Below, one piece after another: positions 12,584 through 22,144 of a DNA stretch of 64,000 nt (within the stretch, counting starts at the first letter, position 1; every line of letters begins with the position of its first letter). The notes under the pieces are model-generated. The model ran no database searches, was not told the DNA's origin, and was given only the letters and a program-made list of their open reading frames with translations. The position numbers and the translations under genes are program-made. Source of the stretch: Gnetum montanum (taxonomy: Eukaryota; Streptophyta; Gnetopsida; Gnetales; Gnetaceae); NCBI GenBank assembly GCA_015680685.1, contig MNCI01028959.1, forward strand, positions 24,855 to 88,854. The letters are read 5' to 3'.

Positions 12584-12703
12584 ATGGAATCATCAAAGAA
12601 CAGAATCCAAGCCATGTTCAGAGCACCAAGGTTCAACAATCATGCCACAAACTGGAACAGCAACAACAATGGAGGAAACTGCAACAGGAATGGTAACAAG
12701 TAA
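12584..12703 (+). CDS. Small Asn/Gly-rich ORF, possible exon of a host gene
   Basis: This 39-codon ORF begins MESSKNRIQAMFRAPRF and ends in an Asn/Gly-rich run (NSNNNGGNCNRNGNK). The 180 bases upstream have higher GC than the flanks and include a GA run at about 12490-12503, like a plant 5' leader. A potential splice donor (G/GTAAC) lies at 12692, so this could be a first exon rather than a complete gene. The Asn-rich composition recalls the linker of the RRM pseudogene about 0.8 kb away on the other strand, and the two may be rearranged pieces of one gene. Function is unknown. Confidence 0.3.
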   Translation: MESSKNRIQAMFRAPRFNNHATNWNSNNNGGNCNRNGNK

Positions 12704-13040
12704 TTGAAGTACATAGTTTTGGAATATAATTTCTCATACCTGATATACTCTTTCAGATTGTCCAGACATCATAAGTAGAACTTGAATTTAATTTAATGCC
12801 TATATCTTCTTGTTAAACTTGCCAAAATGCAGAGGTAAATTTGATATATTGACATGGTATTATATTAATAGAAACCCCATGCAATCTTAAATTTTGTTAA
12901 TTAAAAACCTCTAAAAGAACGGCGACGATGCAAAATAAGGTAAATCCGGTTTTAGTTTTAAAACCCTATACATAAAATTTAGATATGTCAAAAATTCGAT
13001 CGAATTCACATAGTTATCCTTGTACAAATTGTCGATTTTG

Positions 13041-13178
13041 AAAGTAAAGCCGAAACTCATGAATTTTTACCAACACATGAAGAATTCTAACAAAGATAAA
13101 AGGCTAATCGAAAGTAAAGCCGAAACTCATGAATTTTTACCAACAAATGAAGAATTCTAACAACGATAAAAGGCTAAT
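13041..13178. repeat. 70-bp tandem duplication
   Basis: Two adjacent copies, 13041-13110 and 13111-13178, begin AAAGTAAAGCCGAAACTCAT and differ at only a few positions. They lie 3' of the RRM pseudogene in its orientation. Confidence 0.9.
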
Positions 13179-13351
13179 CAATCTATCTCATAATAACATC
13201 GCAAGAACTAAAATAAACAAAACATTTCATCGGTCCATGACCTGAGCGAAAACCTGAAGCACCTAATACCGATGGCCCTGATTCGCCCTGATTCTGGTAA
13301 AGCCCTGCTGCGTTGCTGCGTTGATGAAGCCCGGCATGAGTCCGAGAGATA

Positions 13352-13446
13352 TTAATAGCTGAATCTTGATTTAATTGTTGATTCTTGATTTTATAGCTGA
13401 ATCTTGATGTAATAACTGAATCTTGATTTAATAGCTGAATCTTGAT
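13352..13446. repeat. Five-copy 19-bp tandem repeat
   Basis: Five contiguous 19-base units of the form TTAATAGCTGAATCTTGAT with small differences between copies. The period is not a multiple of three. The array lies just past the stop codon of the RRM pseudogene and would be in its 3' untranslated region. Confidence 0.92.
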
Positions 13447-13470
13447 TACGATGGCCTATCCAACCTTGAT

Positions 13471-14033
13471 TTAATCTTCCATTGTTATGTTCCTACCCCA
13501 TGCAACCTTCACATAAACATTCCCCACCATCAAACCGCTGTTATTTGCAATGGCGGCACCTGCGGACTGTGGGCGATCAAATGTAACCAAAGCGTAAGGA
13601 GAAATGGCGGAAATACAAATGGAAACATCCTTCCAAACCCAGAAAACACAGTCCTCAATTCCCCACGGGTAAAAGTCTTTACCTCAACATAAACTGTGCA
13701 ATTATCATTACCACTGTTGTTGGTGTTTCTGTTGTTGTTTTGTTGAGGAAATGGACCGGTTACGGTGTAGAACGCAGGTCTTATACAAATTCCATGGTCT
13801 GTGATTCCCGGAATGTGCCGTTTGCGAAAGTATTCCAGAGCAAGATTTGCAGACACAACGTCCTCGAATGCGATGAATGCGAAGCATCTTGAGACACCAG
13901 AAATTCTGTCGGCAACGATGTTGACGGAAACGAGGCCGAAAAAGAATGGGAGAAGACATGTTCGAAGGCAATTTTCATCCATCCAAGGCTGCAGCCTCCC
14001 CTGCCCTTATGTAGAAGGTCCTTGACAGTTTTT
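13471..14033 (-). pseudogene. Two-RRM RNA-binding protein, frameshifted fragment
   Basis: RRM proteins bind single-stranded RNA through the RNP1 and RNP2 strands. Minus-strand translation gives an RRM helix ('MKIAFEHVFSH'), then 'LVSVNIVADRISGVS' and an RNP1-like 'RCFAFIAFED' with 'ANLALEYF'. An Asn-rich linker follows, then a second RRM start (RNP2-like 'CTVYVEVKTF', 'ELRTVFSGFG'). In another frame come 'ISPYALVTF', 'AGAAIANNSG' and 'NVYVKVAWGRN', ending at a TAA at 13471. Two frame changes are needed, near 13935 and 13625, and the RNP2 strand of the first RRM is not visible. It is most likely a pseudogene or gene fragment; sequencing error or introns are weaker alternatives. It is the only host-gene-like protein in the window. 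Confidence 0.7.
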
Positions 14034-14632
14034 AATCTTACTCAAGGATTACTTGTAAAGAAAAAGGGAGAAAACTTTCTCTAAACATAAAAGAATACAT
14101 CAATCACAATTAAAGAACAAATAACAACAAAAGCAAAAACTACCCATCCTTGAGCCACTAAAATAAAAAAGAAATTAATAATATAGAAAATAAATGAATT
14201 ATTGAACTTTCACTTGGAGAATTTTTTTATTTAAAGTTGTAGCTAAAAAGCAACATTTTAAAGAAGTTGGTATTTAACTTCTGAAGAGATGTCATAGTTA
14301 TGCTCTTGCTACTAAAAAATATCTACACATTGAAGCTTCCAAATAGAGTAGAGAACAAATAGTTGAAGATATTTTCAAATGCAAAGAAAAGAAATAGACA
14401 AAGCAAGTTATATATCAAGAATGGCTTCATTAATGATTAGTTGAAAGTTATTATAAATTCTGGATGTCTATTTCCAAGCATGGTGAGTAATAGGAAAAAA
14501 TTGCTTATTACATATTTTAAATATTGGTGATCCAAAGTTTTTTCTTAGGGTAAGGGAATTAGTGTCACAATTCAAAGTAGGGGGATTATTATATGTAGCC
14601 ATAGGATAGAGTCAAAAATATACTTTTATAAC
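14034..14632. other. No gene seen
   Basis: AT-rich sequence between the RRM pseudogene and the SINE cluster. I found no supported feature. Confidence 0.4.
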
Positions 14633-14776
14633 AATGAGATGCTAGCTTAATGATATGGACCTTAGCCTAATAATTTCAAGTCATAGGTTTGATTTTGCTA
14701 CGTAGCACTAAGTTATATACTTCTATAAATTTTAGGGTGTACCTATGTTTTACTTATTTCAAGTTCCAACATCCCG
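14633..14776 (+). repeat. SINE copy (plus)
   Basis: This is a diverged copy of the tRNA-related repeat. The head is AATGAGATGCTAGCTTAATG, the box-B-like part is AGGTTTGATTTTG, and the 3' body shares 'CTTCTATAAAT' and 'TATGTTTTACTTATTTCA' with the copy at 14937-15076. Confidence 0.75.
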
Positions 14777-14849
14777 AACACATACTTTTATATAAATTAA
14801 GCATTATTATTATAGTTGAACCTAGAGGGATAAAAAGAATGTAAATTTT

Positions 14850-15135
14850 TTAAAAACAAACATTTAACCCTAAGACATTTAGTTAAATTAGAACTTTATT
14901 ACTTAGCATTGCTTAGTAGTGGAATAGAACTTGAACAATGAGTTGTTAGCCTAGTGGTACAAGTTTTGGCCAGTAACCCTAGTCACATGTTCAATTCTAC
15001 TAGTTAGCAATGAGTTATAAACTTCTATAAATCTTGGGATGTATCTATGTTTTACTTATTTCAGGTTCCAGCATACCTTGAACTTAAAACTTCTAAATCA
15101 AGACTATTACGACTAGACTAACACTTTATTATTTA
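14850..15135 (-). repeat. SINE copy (minus), split by another SINE
   Basis: The two outer pieces, about 14850-14936 and 15077-15135, are the 3' and 5' parts of one minus-oriented SINE. Joined on the minus strand they give the A-box-like TTAGTCTAGTCGTAA and the B-box-like AAGTTCAAG in the usual order. The plus-oriented copy at 14937-15076 interrupts it. CTTGAAC occurs at both junctions (14930-14936 and 15077-15083). Confidence 0.7.
14937..15076 (+). repeat. SINE copy (plus), best-preserved promoter boxes
   Basis: This 140-base copy has an A box TTAGCCTAGTGGTAC, fitting the tRNA consensus TRGCNNAGYNGG, and a B-box-like TGTTCAATTCTAC about 40 bases later. Both are RNA polymerase III internal promoter elements. 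The flanking CTTGAAC duplication supports insertion by target-primed retrotransposition using LINE enzymes. Confidence 0.8.
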
Positions 15136-15228
15136 GAATTGAACCTTTGATTATAAAACATGGCTTATATATACCCTTAAAGAAACATAGAATGTATTAT
15201 TTTGTTTAAAATTTAGGATCAAGGTAGG

Positions 15229-15379
15229 TTTTGAAACCCCAAAATAATTGTCATATTGGTAAACCCCAAGATATATAGTCTAATTAGAACTTTAAAAATT
15301 AGTATTTCCCACTAAAATCAAACCCCATGACTTAAAGCTTTTAAATCAAGAGTCTTACCACTAGGGCTAACATCTCATT
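15229..15379 (-). repeat. SINE copy (minus)
   Basis: The minus-strand sense reading begins AATGAGATGTTAGC with the A box slightly altered (CCCTAGTGGTAAG), then has a B-box-like GGTTTGATTTTAG. The body matches the next copy at 15416-15564. Confidence 0.75.
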
Positions 15380-15415
15380 ATTTCATCCAAACAATTTTAA
15401 AGGGGGAGGGGAGGT

Positions 15416-15564
15416 GTTGGAATTCCAAAATAATTATAATATAGGTACACACCAAGAAGTATAGTCTAATTAGAAATTTATAACTTAGCATTATCCACTA
15501 GAATCAAACACATGACTTAGAGCTTTCAAATCAAAAGTGATACCACTAGGCTAACATCTCATTA
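15416..15564 (-). repeat. SINE copy (minus)
   Basis: The minus-strand head AATGAGATGTTAGCCTAGTG contains a clear A box, followed by the B-box-like TGTTTGATTCTAG. The 3' body ends with AATTATTTTGGAATTCC, shared with the neighbouring copy. Confidence 0.8.
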
Positions 15565-17090
15565 TTCAGTAGGCTTTCGTTGGTATGTGTAACTAGTAAA
15601 ATTGACAAACATTTTTCAACTTGGGTTTAAAACATTTTCAAGCCAATGGTTATTGAATTTTTGATTTTGTCCATTGACATCCTCATAGATGTAATGAATG
15701 GATTGTTATGTCCATTAAGAAATTCATGGATGTATTAAACAAAGTAATTCATGGATGGTAATAATGAAGGTTCATTGATAAAGACTACAACAAAGGATAG
15801 TTATTGCCAATAGAAATGTAGTAGAGGCTAATAGGATGGTCTAACAAGACAACAATAGGGCAACAGAAAAATTCTAGTGAAAGAAGCAAGAACTATGTTG
15901 AGTAAGCAGCAAGGTAAAGTGTTAAAATATCCCACATGGTCAAGGGATAATAGTTAAGAACATAAACTTTCCGCTACATCCCCATACTTACAATCATGAT
16001 TCTAAGTGGTGGTTGATCTACTTGTTTCCATTAGGTAATAGATAAATTAAAATAAAATAATAATTATTTAATTAATTTTATTTGAAAATCCTTATTGGAT
16101 TCAAACTACTTTATATGAATATGAAGAAGGGCTGTAATACACTATAAGCACTTTATTGTCAAGGTCCTTATGTTGTGTATCATTTCACATGTGAGTTGTG
16201 ATGGGTATATGATAGAATTAGTGGTTTGGAAGCAGAAGGATAACTTTTTTTTTCTCATAATCACTCCCAAACTAGGATTATGCAAGCTAAAGACAAGAAG
16301 GAAGGAATGAGTATGACGTATTGTCATAATAGATGCATATTGAAAATCTACCTAATCACCAAGACTTTCTCTTTATCTTTTAGCAAGCATGTTATACCAC
16401 TTCATGATAACAAGGTAGACACATATAAATCATAATGCTAAAAGCCATTATATTATATGCATTCTAGGATAGTAATTGGAAGAATTTTTAGCTTATCTTC
16501 TGGATATATTTCCATCCCAATTACACTAGTGGGTAACCACCTACCTAGCCATTATACTTGGGCCAATAGATGCCAAGATGTAACTATATAAAAGTGCTAA
16601 AGAAAGGTAGTTCTTTCATCTAAGAGATAGATATGTTTTCTTATAAGGTAGGCAACTAATAATCTTTTCTTTCACTTCCTTTTATGGTGGGTCATTTTCC
16701 CATTCCTCCTGGGTGTGCTCTTGTAGATATTGTCATTAGCTTATACTCTTGGGTCATTTCCCAATCCAAGAGTCCACCTAACCTAGGGCAAAAGTGTTAC
16801 CACTTAATAGTAAAACATGGGGAATCATTACCTAACACCTACATGAGTAATGGTAATAGTTATTTTCTTCTAGTAAATCTAGGTAAGGTCTTTCTTATAG
16901 AAGTAAAAGGTCAACAATCTTAGTGTAACATCCTTACCTTAGATACTCTTATCCCTTGGTATATTTGTGATTTGAATCCTTGATGTCTTCTTTACTAATC
17001 TATGTCTTATACTTTATTAACCATTTCTTTTGGTTTCCTATGCTTTTTTTGGTTTGAGCTATGCACTTTGCTATCCTCTTTTTAGGTGTG
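15565..17090. other. No gene seen
   Basis: AT-rich sequence. A 79-codon plus-strand ORF at 16684-16923 shows no recognisable domain, and I do not call it a gene. Confidence 0.4.
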
Positions 17091-17215
17091 TTGGAAATAG
17101 AAATAGTTGAAACATAGGTACATCCTAAGATTTATAAAAGTTTATAACTCAATGCTACCTAGTAGAATCAAACCCTTGACCTAGGGTTACCAGACCAAGA
17201 TTCATACCTCATTAC
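17091..17215 (-). repeat. SINE copy (minus, head deleted)
   Basis: The body and B-box-like region (GGGTTTGATTCTACT on the minus strand) match the copies at 15.2-15.6 kb. The A-box segment between the B box and the AATGAG head is mostly missing. Confidence 0.65.
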
Positions 17216-17693
17216 TATTCTCTTTTTAAGTGCCTCTTTTCTTATAATATATTTTGATGTTTTATTTTCCTTTTCTTTAGTTTTATTTTCATTTTTACTA
17301 TTTTTAATATTTTCTATACATTTTTATGTTTTTTAAATTTTTTAAATTTTCCTTTAATTTTATCATATATAGAGCAACCTTTTACTAGAATTTTGAGTTA
17401 GCAAATATCAAGCACTAGATGGGTCATTGGCACATGGGATACTACTTTGGTTTTTGTACACTTTGTTTGGATAATTTATATTTTTTTAGTAAAATTATAT
17501 TTTTATATTTAATTTTTAATTTTTGATTTTTTAGATTATGTTTTAGAGGGTCTCATGATAGCCTTTTTATTACTTATGATTTTTACTTTGGCCTTTATTA
17601 ATAGGTTGGATTCAAACATAACTAGAAGAATGGGTTGAAACATAGCTATTTTTTTATATGAGATGCTTATTAGAATAGCATTGGACACCAACT
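17216..17693. other. No gene seen
   Basis: Strongly AT-rich sequence left of E3. It ends with CAACT, the left copy of the E3 target duplication. Confidence 0.4.
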
Positions 17694-18542
17694 TGATGAA
17701 TGGAGAAGTACCCCTACACTCAAACAGACGAATACGAGTGTTCATGCATGATCTGGTCGAACTCCATAGATGGACTAGTTGTGATATCTATATAGTTACT
17801 CGTTGATCATAGTTCGTTGTCTTCCCACCTGGACTAGTATTTGCTTTGTCACATATGGTTTAGTCCAGAGTGAGGTATATGATGTGTTTCCTATCACTAT
17901 GCTACTCCTAGGAACAATGGAAAATAACTTTGTTTTAAGCTAAGAGGGAAAGGGGGAAGAGAATATAAGCTAGCCTAAGTACGATGACTATCTGTCCTTA
18001 ATCATCTGTACACATCTTGGACCTCATGTACTACTATTGGGATTACCAAGCACATGTCCTAGGTATGCTACTGGAATACCAAGTAGTCACACTTAAATGC
18101 TCATGATTAAGTTGTACTCATTCCGCATTTAATAACATGGATAGGAAATGAGGGTAGAGAAATATTAATTAAGAAAGTGATAAATAACAATAACAGTAAG
18201 CAATTAAAACTAAGTGAATGCTACAATGATGAAGTAATCTTGATCTTTATTGCTAGGCATGTGTGTGTCCAAGTACGTCACACTCAAATAAAGGTTCCAT
18301 ACAATTACAATCATCACACTACAGGCATGCACTGAGGAAAGGGTTGAGAGGAATTGAAATTGACAAAAATATCCTACTCTAACACTAACTTTTCCTATGA
18401 CTCTCTGGTGTGTCCAATTGTGTATTTATAGGCTCACACAAGAACCATGATATCGTGTATCCACTATCACTAGTGAGGCCGCGATATCGCATAATCGATA
18501 TCGAGGGTCCGATATCGAAGCCTGAGAAATAATGGTTCATCA
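17694..18542 (-). repeat. 3' LTR of E3
   Basis: An 849-base LTR with TGATGAA and CATCA ends on the plus strand. GATATCG-type motifs cluster at about 18450-18520 near the TATA-like TATTTATAG (about 18423), in the same layout as the LTRs of E6 and E10. The polypurine tract lies at 18543-18557. Confidence 0.85.
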
Positions 18543-18731
18543 TAACCCCATGACTAAATGAAAACCTGTCCTCGAGTTAAATAAAATAAGAACAAGCCCC
18601 ATTAATTACACACTAGACAGGTATGGGATTATTGACTGACTAGAAATTTATTCATGCCATAGTGGAGGATTTCATACAACAAAATTGGGACATGGACACA
18701 AAATTACAAAAGTAAAAAACTTTGTTGGAAC

Positions 18732-19169
18732 TCATGTGGTTCCTTGTGGTGGTGGCTCCTCCATGGGTGCCTCTCCTTTGTCCTGCACTCTAAGATTTTG
18801 AGATTGATATCGTTGAAGAAGTGCCTGAAATTTCTCCTCTTCTATCCAAGGATTATGAGTTGTCCATGTTGATGTTCCAATGTTTGATGGAGTTGGCACT
18901 TCGCATGGACACGGTAGCTACGAGAACACTTGATTGGCCTTGACATGCTATGTTGCATATAGCCATCATTCCTCTTCATAGGCTTGGGCCTTAACCTCTT
19001 CACCTTTTGCTTGGTTGGATTGTGCAATAACAGGAGTTCCCTGATGGATGCTGAATGATTGTGCCTCTTGCTCTGCATGTTCTACATGAGGTCCTTGGCC
19101 TCTGCCTCCCCATGGGCGTTCAGTTACACCTTGAGAAGGTCCTCCTTGTTATCCTCTTTTAGAGGCCAT
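18732..19169 (-). pseudogene. Extra ORF of E3, internally deleted
   Basis: One frame runs from MASKRG at 19169 to EEPPPQGTT and a stop at 18732. It is 146 codons with four internal stops and no frameshift. The first ~60 codons match the start of the extra ORF and the last ~85 match its end in E10 (IEEEKFQALLQ, APMEEPPPQGTT). The central domain and coiled coil, about 750 codons in E10, are missing. The product's role is unknown. Confidence 0.75.
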
Positions 19170-20581
19170 CTATAATCACATAGAGATCAATTGTTAGTAA
19201 GGTTATTGAAAGAAGTTCAATTATTTCATACCTTAATCATTACCTTTAATAAATGTTGAATTCTTTGCTTAGTATGATTTTCGAGTTAGAAATTTTTTCA
19301 AGGAAGTTGCAATAAAATTTTAAAGTTAGACATGATTTATTTAGGTGACACATAAAAGGACATGTAATGGTTTTGAGGAATGTTTGATAAAATGATGACA
19401 AAGGAAAGAATAGATTTGGCAATGAAGTACTTGGAGGGTATAAAATGATGTGGTGGTGTGCAACAAGTACAAATTACAAAAGTCACGTAAGTGGATCCTC
19501 CCCAAAGTAGGTTCCAAACTATCATGCCCTTACGTAACTACAGCTTAAAATGTTCATAGGCACTAGAAGGGTTAAATATAATCACACTAGCTCCACAAAA
19601 CACACACATGTAGATACCACCATGATGACGTATGAATTCAATGCTACACAAGACACGAGTCACAAATACATGAAAAATGAGATGGGATGAATCATAAAAG
19701 GGATTGTAGAGATTGGGACATGAGGTAACTTACCTAGGGCACAATGAATCCTAACTGTAGGACATGATTAATGTATTGTTAGCCTATTGCTCCAAAATCA
19801 AGACCAAGTCCATCTTTCGATCAATGACATCACATTGCTTCATCCAATGATAGACAACCATAAGAGTATCATGATAGCAAGGCATACGATCACTTGGCAT
19901 TTTGTTCAATGGAGGAGTGATTTGGAATTTCTTTGGGGCACATTTGTCTTGATCTTTTTGTTTCTTTTTCTCTGCCCGCTTTAGCACATACACACTTTTT
20001 TTTATGGATAATCCAGAGAAGCCACCTACCTTTAGGCATGGGTGCATGTCTTTCTAGTGGGACCCTCTAAAATAGCATTGGATTTCTTTATTGAGTGCCT
20101 TTATTACTCTTACTTCCATTTTTTGTTAAATCTACAAGGATCTTAGTATAACCAACGTACATGATAACTCTGACAGATGTTAGCAACGAGAATCCACAAG
20201 TTCCCTTGATGTCACACCCTGATCATTCCCTCTTAGTCCATCATTTTTCACTCTAGGAATAATGAGCATAAAATTACTTTAAGTTTTAATGATATCAAGA
20301 ATATCATGAAACCCAGAGTAGAACCTCTTATTAATAGAATGGGTGGGTGGATGTGATGGGCTTGTTGTCTAAGTAATTAGCCACTTGAGACTTAATAGCA
20401 TAGAATAACACCTCAACCAACAAGTCACATGAGTGTTTTATTCATAGATGAGATTACCCATAAAAAGATAAAAAGGCAAAACAACAAATAAAAGCCTAAA
20501 ACAAAAAATTGAAATATGAAAAACTAGAAAACAAAAACTATAAAATTAAAGAAAAGGAAAAACATTTATTAATTCTATTTG
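19170..20581 (-). other. Noncoding spacer of E3
   Basis: No gene. It aligns with the spacer between gag and the extra ORF in E8 and E10 and contains the conserved block at 19488-19514. The TATA-plus-palindrome module that precedes the extra ORF in E10 is absent. Confidence 0.65.
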
Positions 20582-22107
20582 TTAGAATGGGGGATATCCC
20601 CCATAACTAAACTTTTGATCATAGTAAGAATTAATAAATGGAAGGGTTGGATCCATGCATTTCAGAAATATTGGGACCTGGTCATATCCAAACCATTGGT
20701 GTCTTTTCATGTGGTGGTTGGAATGTATCCAAATTAGGGTTCACACACTTGATTAGAGTTGACATAGTGGGGTAAGTTATAAGATGTTGTTAATTGATAA
20801 GGAGTTGACCCACTATGGCATCCATGACCGTAAGATGGTATGCAAGGATCAATATGTCTCCCTACATGGTTGTACTCATTGGGCCACATGGTATTTGGAG
20901 TATTGATTGGTGGCCCTGATAAGATAACACGAGGCATTTTATTTGAGGAAAAAGATGCACCACAATGTTGAACTTGTGCTAAGTTGGAGGATGCAGTGGT
21001 CTTGAAACTATGTTGTCCCTTTCTACAGTCATGTCTAAAGAAGGGACACCTTCAATGTTGTGGAGGATTCCCACTACAATTGATAGTAGTAGCACAAGTA
21101 ATGTTCATGGGTCAATGTTATGATGCAAATCCTTTTGGTACTATTGGTGGTGATGTAGAAGGAGGTGAAGGATGAGAATATTGAGAGTAAGGAGAAGTAT
21201 AAGGAACATGAGGTGGTGATCTTGTTGGAAAGAACACAGGTTGATAGTACTTAGGAGAATAATAATAATGTGGTGAGATAGAAGATGTTGACCTAGTTAG
21301 GGAAACAAGATGCTGAACCTGATAAGCGCTTAGGTTCAGATGACATGAAGGGTGTTACCAGTTTGAGGGTGGCCTCCCCCACAACTGGGATTTTTGCCAT
21401 TGTGATTGAACATAGTATTTTTGTACGAACTATGGATGTATCATTCTTCCCCAATGCTCATGTAAATATGACAAGATTGGGCATTGACCTTTGGGATGAT
21501 TGTACAGGAAAATGTTACATTGATACATATGATTAGTAGTTGAGTTCTTAGTCTCTTCAACCCTTATTTCTGATTGTCTAAGGGTGTTCTATCCTGCTTC
21601 TTGGTTTGTCATGGTTCTACCTCTAATAGTGTTGGCATATTCTCCACATTTTTCATGTATCCATTCCATCATCTTATTAATCTTTGCCTCAATTTCATCT
21701 AGTGATTATAGTATTGGCAAAGATGATTCCACCTCCTTGAGGTGAGTTGATTTTTCTTCTTCATGATCATGGACCTTTGCTAATTCAAGATTTTGGTCCC
21801 GTTGAGAGCTTTCAATATTCTCCCATTTAGCCATTTCTCCTTCTTCTTTTGCTACCTGTTTAATAAGCTCTTGGAATTATTTGTAGCTTGTATAGTTGAC
21901 CTCAATCATACATCCCTAGGGTCTCCCTTGTTTCATTACGGAGCCCATCAATGATGTGGTACATTAGCCTTTCCTCGGAGAATCCATGGCTTGGGAAGTT
22001 ATTTAACAATGCATAATATCTTTCTAAGGCCATTTCCAAGGGTTCATGTTGCTCTTGTTTCCACTCTTGGATTTGTCTCCTCAAGGTTGACACTCTTGCA
22101 TAAGTTT
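20582..22107 (-). pseudogene. gag of E3 joined to the pol tail, 5' truncated
   Basis: Capsid motifs at 21902-22093 ('ALERYYALLNNFPSHGF', 'YHIIDGLRNETRETLG') match E8. A Pro/Ser-rich C-terminal half follows and ends at the family's pol terminus (a PPF end at about 20582). The N-terminal gag is missing because a deletion joins gag at 22107 directly to the 5' LTR start. Stops and at least one frameshift are present. Confidence 0.7.
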
Positions 22108-22139
22108 GATATCGGAGCCTAACAAATCATGGTTCATCA
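22108..22139 (-). repeat. 32-base remnant of the E3 5' LTR
   Basis: It matches the end of the E3 3' LTR (18511-18542), including the GATATCGRAGCCT segment and terminal CATCA. The deletion junction lies on a short GATAT microhomology shared by the LTR and gag. Confidence 0.8.
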
Positions 22140-22144
22140 CAACC

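Larger units (their letters stand above)
17694..22139 (-). mobile_element. E3: nonautonomous gag-only Athila/Tat-like element
   Basis: This minus-strand element has a full 3' LTR (17694-18542), a gutted extra ORF (18732-19169), a noncoding spacer, a gag joined to the pol tail (20582-22107) and only the first 32 bases of its 5' LTR (22108-22139). The flanks CAACT (17689-17693) and CAACC (22140-22144) are a one-mismatch target duplication, so both outer ends are original. It encodes no protease, RT or integrase and would have depended on relatives such as E5. Confidence 0.85.

Noticed and set aside
12333-12596. 87-codon minus-strand ORF and overlapping plus-strand ORFs
   Set aside because: They overlap a leader-like GA-rich region, have no domain, and look like chance open frames in slightly higher-GC DNA.
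14937-15010. A tRNA gene
   Set aside because: A and B boxes are present, but no cloverleaf with paired acceptor and anticodon stems can be drawn, and several similar copies share a non-tRNA body. It is a SINE.
16684-16923. 79-codon plus-strand ORF as a gene
   Set aside because: There is no recognisable domain, no supporting context, and chance ORFs of this length are common in the window.
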